From: CAIWHR01 sp963788185
GTDB lineage: Bacteria > Pseudomonadota > Gammaproteobacteria > Burkholderiales > Casimicrobiaceae
DNA length: 64,000 bases
NCBI GenBank assembly: GCA_963788185.1
Contig: CAWBGE010000017.1
Span: forward strand, 806,001-870,000
Direction of reading: 5' to 3'
Of this stretch, positions 59,293-64,000 are shown one piece after another (within the stretch, counting starts at the first letter, position 1; each line of letters begins with the position of its first letter). The position numbers and the translations under genes were made by a program. A model generated the notes under the pieces. The model was not told where the DNA came from. It did not search any database and was given only the letters and a program-made list of their open reading frames with translations.

Positions 59293-60912
59293 ATGCCCGT
59301 GACCACCGTTGACGACCGCGCCGACATTGTGCGCGCACCGAATTCGGCGATGGACTCGCCCGCCGAGCGCCTTGCATTCGAGCGTCTGCTCGCCGACGTG
59401 CTCTCGGAACTGGGCCAGTTGTCGGGTAACGCCATGCTCGATGATGTCGAGGGCGCCCTGTACCGCCTGATCGAGTTCCTCGGCTTCGATCGCAGCTCTC
59501 TGGGCGAACTCGAGGCCGATGGCAAGGGTTTCAAAGTAACCTGCTCGGCAGCCCGCGAAGGCTTCGAGCGTGTGCAGCGCGGGCCCGCCCCGCGCCTCCC
59601 CTGGTTTCTCGGCGAGATCGCGGCCGGGCGAGCGATCGCGATGGCGTCGATGCCCGAGGACCTTCCCAGGGAGGCGGTGGCGGAGGCGGAATTCTGCCGG
59701 ACGTTCCGAGTGCGCTCCAATCTCACCATCCCGCTGCGCGTCGCCGGCCAGATCGTCGGGCTCCTCTCATTCTCCGCGTCCCGTCCCATGCCGGTCTGGC
59801 CACCGGACGTGGTTGACCGGCTCGGGATGGTCGGCAACGTCTTTGCGCAGTGGATTGCGCGAAGCCGGCGTGAAGCGGAACTCGGCGCCGCTCATGCCGA
59901 AATCCTTCGGCTGAAGGAGCGCCTCGAGGCCGAGAACTCGTACCTGCGGCAGTCCGTTCGCGCCTCCCCGCGACGGGTGCTGACGAGCCATTCGCCAGTC
60001 TTCAATGCGGTCCTGGAAGAGATTACCCAGGTCGCGCCGACCGGATCCACGGTGCTGCTGCTCGGCGAGACCGGCACCGGCAAGGAGATTCTGGCCGATT
60101 ACATCCACGCGATGAGCGGTCGGAAGAGCAGGCAGATGGTGAAAATCAGCTGCGCCGCGTTGCCCGCGTCGCTGATCGAGGCCGAACTGTTCGGCCGCGA
60201 GAAGGGCGCCTACACCGGCGCGCTCGGGCGGCAAAGCGGTCGTTTCGAGATCGCCGATGGTTCGACGATCTTCCTCGACGAAGTGGGCGAGCTGCCGCTC
60301 GAGCTGCAGCCCAAGCTGCTGCGCGTGCTCCAGGACGGCAGTTTCGAGCGGCTGGGCAGCGGGCACACGACGAAGGTCGACGTGCGCGTGATTGCCGCGA
60401 CGAACCGGGATCTCTCCCGTGCAGTCGGCGAGGGCAGCTTCCGCGAGGACCTCTTTTACCGCCTCAATGTCTTTCCAGTCGCGCTGCCGCCATTGCGTGA
60501 GCGCCGCGCCGACATTCCGCTTCTGGCCTGGGAATTCGTCAAGGAATTCTGCGAAGCGATGGGCAAGCCGATCGAGCGCATTGCCGACGACTCGATGGCG
60601 GCGCTCCAGGCTTATGCGTGGCCGGGCAATATCCGCGAATTGCGCAACGTGATCGAGCGCGCGATGATCCTTGCGCGGAGTCCGACGCTGCATGTCGCGC
60701 TTGGGCGCTCACCGCTGCCGGCAACGGCGACCGTACCCAACGGCACCCTGGAGGACGCCGAGCGTACGCACATCACCAAGATGCTGGAACGGGTGGGATG
60801 GCGCGTGCGTGGTCCGGGCGGCGCTGCGGATCTGCTGGGTATGAAGCCCACGACCCTCGAGTCACGGATGAAGAAGCTTGGAGTGCGGCGCCCCGGCTCG
60901 AATCATCGATAG
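59293..60912 (+). CDS. Sigma-54-dependent transcriptional activator with GAF sensor domain
   Basis: A 539-residue NtrC-type activator. Residues about 20-200 form a GAF domain; a coiled segment (AEILRLKERLEAENSYLRQSV) links it to the AAA+ domain. That domain has Walker A GETGTGKEILADYIH, the sigma-54 loop as GAYTGA in place of GAFTGA, and Walker B STIFLDEVGELP. A Fis-type HTH ends the protein (AADLLGMKPTTLESRMKKLGV). This is the FhlA/NorR-like layout, so it senses a small ligand and drives sigma-54 promoters. GAGGGA precedes ATG 59293. The target is unknown, the divergent patatin gene being the nearest candidate. Confidence 0.9.
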   Translation: MPVTTVDDRADIVRAPNSAMDSPAERLAFERLLADVLSELGQLSGNAMLDDVEGALYRLIEFLGFDRSSLGELEADGKGFKVTCSAAREGFERVQRGPAPRLPWFLGEIAAGRAIAMASMPEDLPREAVAEAEFCRTFRVRSNLTIPLRVAGQIVGLLSFSASRPMPVWPPDVVDRLGMVGNVFAQWIARSRREAELGAAHAEILRLKERLEAENSYLRQSVRASPRRVLTSHSPVFNAVLEEITQVAPTGSTVLLLGETGTGKEILADYIHAMSGRKSRQMVKISCAALPASLIEAELFGREKGAYTGALGRQSGRFEIADGSTIFLDEVGELPLELQPKLLRVLQDGSFERLGSGHTTKVDVRVIAATNRDLSRAVGEGSFREDLFYRLNVFPVALPPLRERRADIPLLAWEFVKEFCEAMGKPIERIADDSMAALQAYAWPGNIRELRNVIERAMILARSPTLHVALGRSPLPATATVPNGTLEDAERTHITKMLERVGWRVRGPGGAADLLGMKPTTLESRMKKLGVRRPGSNHR

Positions 60913-60939
60913 CATCTCCGCCACTTCTTGCGCCGCGCC

Positions 60940-61782
60940 TCATTGCCGTCGCTTGCGCCATTGCAGGTAGGCGATCACGACGAGCGCCATTCCCAGCGTG
61001 TAACCGATGATCGCTGCCGTCACGCCGGGCGGGGTACTGTTCACCGTGGCGATGACGATCGCAAGACCCGGGTTGCGCATCGCCGCGGCCAGCGCGGCTG
61101 CAGGGCGCACGGCGGAATCGCGGCCCGCGAACGCCTGGCCGACCAGCAGTGCGCACAGCGTCAACCCGACGCCGGCGATCGGCGGCGCCCAGCCGGTTGC
61201 GCCGATGATCGCCGGCAGGTTGACCAGCGCCAGGACAAAGACCGCGAGCAGCATCAGGTTGCCGATGCGGGCGATGGCCGGCTCGATCCTTGCTGCGACG
61301 GCAGGGCGCCAGGCGCGAAGCGACGCGCCGAGCGTGAGCGGAAGAAGTTGTGCGAAAAATACCTGCTTCGCGATCTGCAGGGGCGTGACGGTGAAATTTG
61401 CGGCGAAGATCCAGTCGAGGAGCAGCACCGTCGCCGGCACCGTAACGACGGCGAGCAGGACGATCGCCAGATGCAGCGCGGGCGCGAACTCGCGGTGTCC
61501 ACCGGCATCGAGCGCGCGCCGCAGTGCCGCCGGCGCGCCCGGGGAGATCGCCATCAGCACGATTCCTGCGGCGATCGGGCCCTTGAGCGAGAACAGCTTC
61601 ACCGCCAGCACCGCGAGCGCTGGGACAGGAACCAGCACCGCAAAGATCACCGCGGCGAGCACGACCCGGCGTTGCAGCGCGGCGGCGATCTGCTCGCGAC
61701 CGAGGAGAAGCCCCAGCGCGAACATGACGGTGAAGATGGAACCGGCAGCGATAGGCCCGATCCATTCGAAGGGTATGAGCAT
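60940..61782 (-). CDS. BASS-family (bile acid:Na+ symporter) transporter
   Basis: A 280-residue membrane protein with nine or so hydrophobic segments. Family features are FALGLLLGREQI near the N-terminus, GIVLMAISPGAPAALRRALDAGGHREFAPALHLAIVLLAV, and AMRNPGLAIVIATVNSTPPGV in the C-terminal half, which forms the sodium-site region of BASS proteins. It is slightly shorter than typical bacterial homologues (about 300). Substrates in bacteria include organic acids and vitamin precursors. It converges with the activator gene and has no transporter partners. Confidence 0.82.
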   Translation of the reverse strand: MLIPFEWIGPIAAGSIFTVMFALGLLLGREQIAAALQRRVVLAAVIFAVLVPVPALAVLAVKLFSLKGPIAAGIVLMAISPGAPAALRRALDAGGHREFAPALHLAIVLLAVVTVPATVLLLDWIFAANFTVTPLQIAKQVFFAQLLPLTLGASLRAWRPAVAARIEPAIARIGNLMLLAVFVLALVNLPAIIGATGWAPPIAGVGLTLCALLVGQAFAGRDSAVRPAAALAAAMRNPGLAIVIATVNSTPPGVTAAIIGYTLGMALVVIAYLQWRKRRQ

Positions 61783-61864
61783 GGGGGCGAAAGTTCGGTT
61801 TTCTCCGTACCGGATCGATAGGGTAAGTTACATCCTTTTGCACATCAACGACGGAGCCAGCAGG

Positions 61865-62950
61865 ATGCGGACCACGATGTGGTGTGGAGTAGCGGCGCTG
61901 CTGTTCGCCGCAAGCGCGGCGGCCGCCGACTTCGGAAGCCGGGGCGGGCCGGAACCGGCGAACATCGACGAGGTCGCGGTCCTGCTGCGCCGGGATCCGT
62001 ACGACCTCGAGTTGCTGATCAGCTTCGGAACGTCCAAGGGCGGGTCGGCGGGCCACCTGGCGCTGGCCATCCGCGACCGGGCGCCCGGCGACGATCTCGT
62101 CTACTCGGCCAATTTCTACGCCGACCGGGCGCCCAAGCACGAGAAGGGCTTCTACACCGACGATCTGATGATTGGCATCCCGAAGAAGGAGTACCTGTTC
62201 GGGACCGCATCGTCGCTCGCTGACACGGCCTCGTTCGGCCTGGACTTCGGAGAGATCTACAAGCGATCTGTCGTCGGCGTGCGCGTCTACGGCGTGCCGG
62301 CGAGCGAGAAGGAGGCGCTGGCCGCCTACTTCAAGCGCATCAACGACGACTACCACACCCGTGCCCGGAAGACCGAGTACCACGACCGCGAGATCCGCTA
62401 CGACTACCTGCGCCTCAACTGCGCCAAGACCATCGGTGCGGGATTCAAGTACGGCGCGGGTTACGCGAACCTGGACGTCGCGAGCGCGAGGCTGCTTTCG
62501 GGGCGGAGACTGGTGGCGGCTGCCAACGCCAACGTTCCCACCGAGATGGCGATGAAGCTCCTCGACGCGTGGAACGCGCGCGGATACGGGCTGGACGTGG
62601 TGCTGTACAGGAAGTACGAGGGCTCTACCTATGTCGATCCTCACGATGACGAAAAGGTGGCGTTCAAGGATCTGCCCAATCGATTTCCTTCGGTCCTGTC
62701 GCGCGACTTCCGCAAGGAACAGGGACGCTACGAGGACTACGACAACCTCTTCGCGATGTACGCTCTCTACAACATGGGCAAGTACCGCGTGCGGTTGAAC
62801 GGCGATACGAAGCGGTTGGAGATCGCAGGCAAGCAAGAACCCCATGCCCTACGCCGAGGCGACCCGGCTCGCTGCGCAGAGTGCCAGATCGGACAGCGAG
62901 AACTTTCGTCGACGCTCGCCGTTCCGGCCGCAGGGGATCGGGATCGGTGA
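61865..62950 (+). CDS. Exported protein with possible papain-like (DUF4105/NlpC-like) Cys-His pair
   Basis: A 361-residue protein with a clear signal peptide (MRTTMWCGVAALLFAASAAAAD). I do not recognise it with certainty. Two conserved-looking segments, GGSAGHLALAIRD (His) and YLRLNCAKTIGAGFKYG (Cys) about 115 residues apart, resemble the His and Cys blocks of DUF4105/Lnb and other papain-fold amidases and acyltransferases, though in the order His then Cys. ATG 61865 follows AGGA directly. The last 40 residues are Arg/Ala-rich. It is alone, divergent from the BASS gene. The likely place is the periplasm or envelope. Confidence 0.6.
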   Translation: MRTTMWCGVAALLFAASAAAADFGSRGGPEPANIDEVAVLLRRDPYDLELLISFGTSKGGSAGHLALAIRDRAPGDDLVYSANFYADRAPKHEKGFYTDDLMIGIPKKEYLFGTASSLADTASFGLDFGEIYKRSVVGVRVYGVPASEKEALAAYFKRINDDYHTRARKTEYHDREIRYDYLRLNCAKTIGAGFKYGAGYANLDVASARLLSGRRLVAAANANVPTEMAMKLLDAWNARGYGLDVVLYRKYEGSTYVDPHDDEKVAFKDLPNRFPSVLSRDFRKEQGRYEDYDNLFAMYALYNMGKYRVRLNGDTKRLEIAGKQEPHALRRGDPARCAECQIGQRELSSTLAVPAAGDRDR

Positions 62951-63067
62951 AGCCACGAACTGAGGTTGCGTCGGGATTTCGCCTTTCAGTCCGTCGTGGA
63001 CAGGAGGGGAAAAATCGGGCATGTAGGTGTCGGCACTGAAACCCGGCAACCACAGGGAGCGGGCAAC

Positions 63068-64000
63068 ATGAAGCAGGATCCGGCAGTCGCGAACGCTACG
63101 CCCACCGCCACGCCGACGATGCGCCTCGACATCGTCGCCGGCCTCACCGCCGCCGCGGTGGTCCTGCCCAAGGCGATGGCCTATGCGACGGTCGCCGGAT
63201 TGCCGGTCGCCGTCGGTCTCTACACCGCCTTCATTCCGATGGTGATCTACGCGCTGCTCGGCACGTCGCGGGTGCTGAGCGTCAGCTCCACCACGACGCT
63301 GGCGATCCTGGCCGGCACGCAGTTGGGGCTGGCGGTGCCGGACGGTAACCCGGCTCAGCTCGTCACGGCGACGGCCACGCTGACCGCGCTGGTCGGCGCA
63401 ATGCTGGTCCTGGCACGGCTGCTGAAACTGGGGTTCGTGGCGAACTTCATCTCCGCGCCGGTCCTGACCGGCTTCAAGGCGGGGATCGGTCTTGTGATCG
63501 TGCTGGACCAGGTGCCCAAGCTCCTGGGCATCCACATCACCAAGCAGGGGTTCTTCGCCGACGCCTTCAGCGTCGTCCAGCACGTTCCCGACACGTCGCT
63601 GCTGACGCTGGCAGTGGCCGCGGCGACGTTCGCGGTGTTGATCGGCATGGAACGGCTGTGGCCGCATTCCCCGGCCCCGCTGGTCGCGGTGGGAGGCGCC
63701 ATCGCGGCGTCGTGGTTCTTCGGACTGAAGGCGCTGGGGGTTTCGACGGTCGGCCTGATTCCGCAGGGATTCCCCGCGCTCACGCTGCCGGACCTTTCGC
63801 TGATCGCGCAACTGGTGCCCGGGGCGCTCGGCATCGCGTTGATGAGTTTCACCGAGACGATCGCTGCCGGTCGCGCCTTTGCGCGGCCCGACGATCCTCC
63901 GATCGACGCCAACCGCGAGCTGGTCGCCACTGGGGCCGCCTGCCTCGGCGGCGCGCTGTTCGGCGCGATGCCGGCCGGCGGCGGCACGTCGCAGACCGCG
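63068..64000 (+). CDS. SulP-family anion permease, partial (3' end outside window)
   Basis: The first 311 codons of a SulP/SLC26 transporter, open to the last base. ATG 63068 has GGGAG 8 bases upstream. After a short hydrophilic start come LDIVAGLTAAAVVLPKAMAYATVAGLPVAVGLYTAFIPMVIYALLGTSR, the VSSTTTLAILAG segment and VANFISAPVLTGFKAGIGLVIVLDQVPKLLG, which define the Sulfate_transp domain. ALMSFTETIAAGRAFA is the conserved later motif. Sulfate, bicarbonate, chloride or dicarboxylate are possible substrates. The STAS domain, if present, lies beyond the window. Confidence 0.88.
   Translation, partial: MKQDPAVANATPTATPTMRLDIVAGLTAAAVVLPKAMAYATVAGLPVAVGLYTAFIPMVIYALLGTSRVLSVSSTTTLAILAGTQLGLAVPDGNPAQLVTATATLTALVGAMLVLARLLKLGFVANFISAPVLTGFKAGIGLVIVLDQVPKLLGIHITKQGFFADAFSVVQHVPDTSLLTLAVAAATFAVLIGMERLWPHSPAPLVAVGGAIAASWFFGLKALGVSTVGLIPQGFPALTLPDLSLIAQLVPGALGIALMSFTETIAAGRAFARPDDPPIDANRELVATGAACLGGALFGAMPAGGGTSQTA

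Noticed and set aside
1..64000. tRNA, rRNA, CRISPR arrays, insertion sequences, integrase or attachment sites
   Set aside because: I looked for cloverleaf-type tRNA ends, regularly spaced repeats, and transposase or integrase motifs and saw none. The cassette structure therefore has no visible mobile-element signature in this window.

Overview
The window is a GC-rich, tightly packed stretch of bacterial chromosome that looks betaproteobacterial, most likely Burkholderiales. Evidence for this is two Bug-type (TctC) tricarboxylate-transporter binding proteins, a 4,5-cleavage (Lig-type) protocatechuate/gallate operon, a Burkholderiales-style intergenic hairpin element, and many ATGA start/stop overlaps. 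I see no rRNA, tRNA, CRISPR array, insertion sequence or phage gene. The taxonomic call is inference from gene content only. Nearly everything is catabolic: five or six substrate-specific import-and-degradation cassettes, each with its own transporter family, lie side by side with a few housekeeping genes between them.

Layout. 1-137 holds the end of an AlaA-like aminotransferase. 178-1876 (minus) carries an SDR oxidoreductase and a Bug binding protein, divergent from a DeoR regulator that heads a four-carbon sugar-acid operon (2048-8323): DeoR, DUF1537 kinase, PdxA2, a cytoplasmic Asp-box (BNR) protein, an iron-type alcohol dehydrogenase and an HpcH/HpaI aldolase. 8417-13008 carries an MscS channel and the TrkH/TrkA potassium system. 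13333-15277 (minus) is a two-gene DUF1932 dehydrogenase/Bug unit, and 15381-15968 a hemerythrin protein.

16066-27004 (minus) is one long unit for the protocatechuate/gallate 4,5-cleavage pathway. In transcription order it reads galD, ligJ, ligK, ligI (frameshifted), ligA, ligB, ligC, a fused ligA/ligB relic, then livK-H-M-G-F. It diverges from a LysR regulator (27141). A MetE-like methyltransferase and an enolase-superfamily gene follow (28139-30408).

30479-38849 is an amino-sugar cassette: a NagA-like deacetylase, a GntR regulator with a perfect 19-bp palindrome upstream, a TRAP transporter in the unusual order P-M-Q, a SIS protein, a NagB-like deaminase, a TIM-barrel isomerase and a Gfo/Idh/MocA dehydrogenase. 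No sugar kinase is visible. Facing it, 38839-44848 (minus) holds an enolase-superfamily enzyme, a NitT/TauT-type ABC importer with two permeases, and another Gfo/Idh/MocA dehydrogenase.

44991-56605 is an inositol operon: iolC (kinase-aldolase fusion), iolD, iolE, iolB, iolG, an inositol-monophosphatase homologue and a three-gene ABC importer of the Fe3+/AfuABC type. The arrangement suggests uptake of a phosphorylated inositol, dephosphorylation inside the cell and standard Iol catabolism. The window ends with a type Vd patatin-POTRA-barrel protein (minus), a sigma-54-dependent GAF activator, a BASS-family transporter (minus), an exported protein with a possible papain-like Cys/His pair, and the first 311 codons of a SulP permease.

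Most notable are: the fused remnant of a second ligAB pair; a one-base frameshift in ligI; galD apparently starting at ATT; the palindromic operator of the amino-sugar cassette; and the inositol-phosphate import hypothesis.
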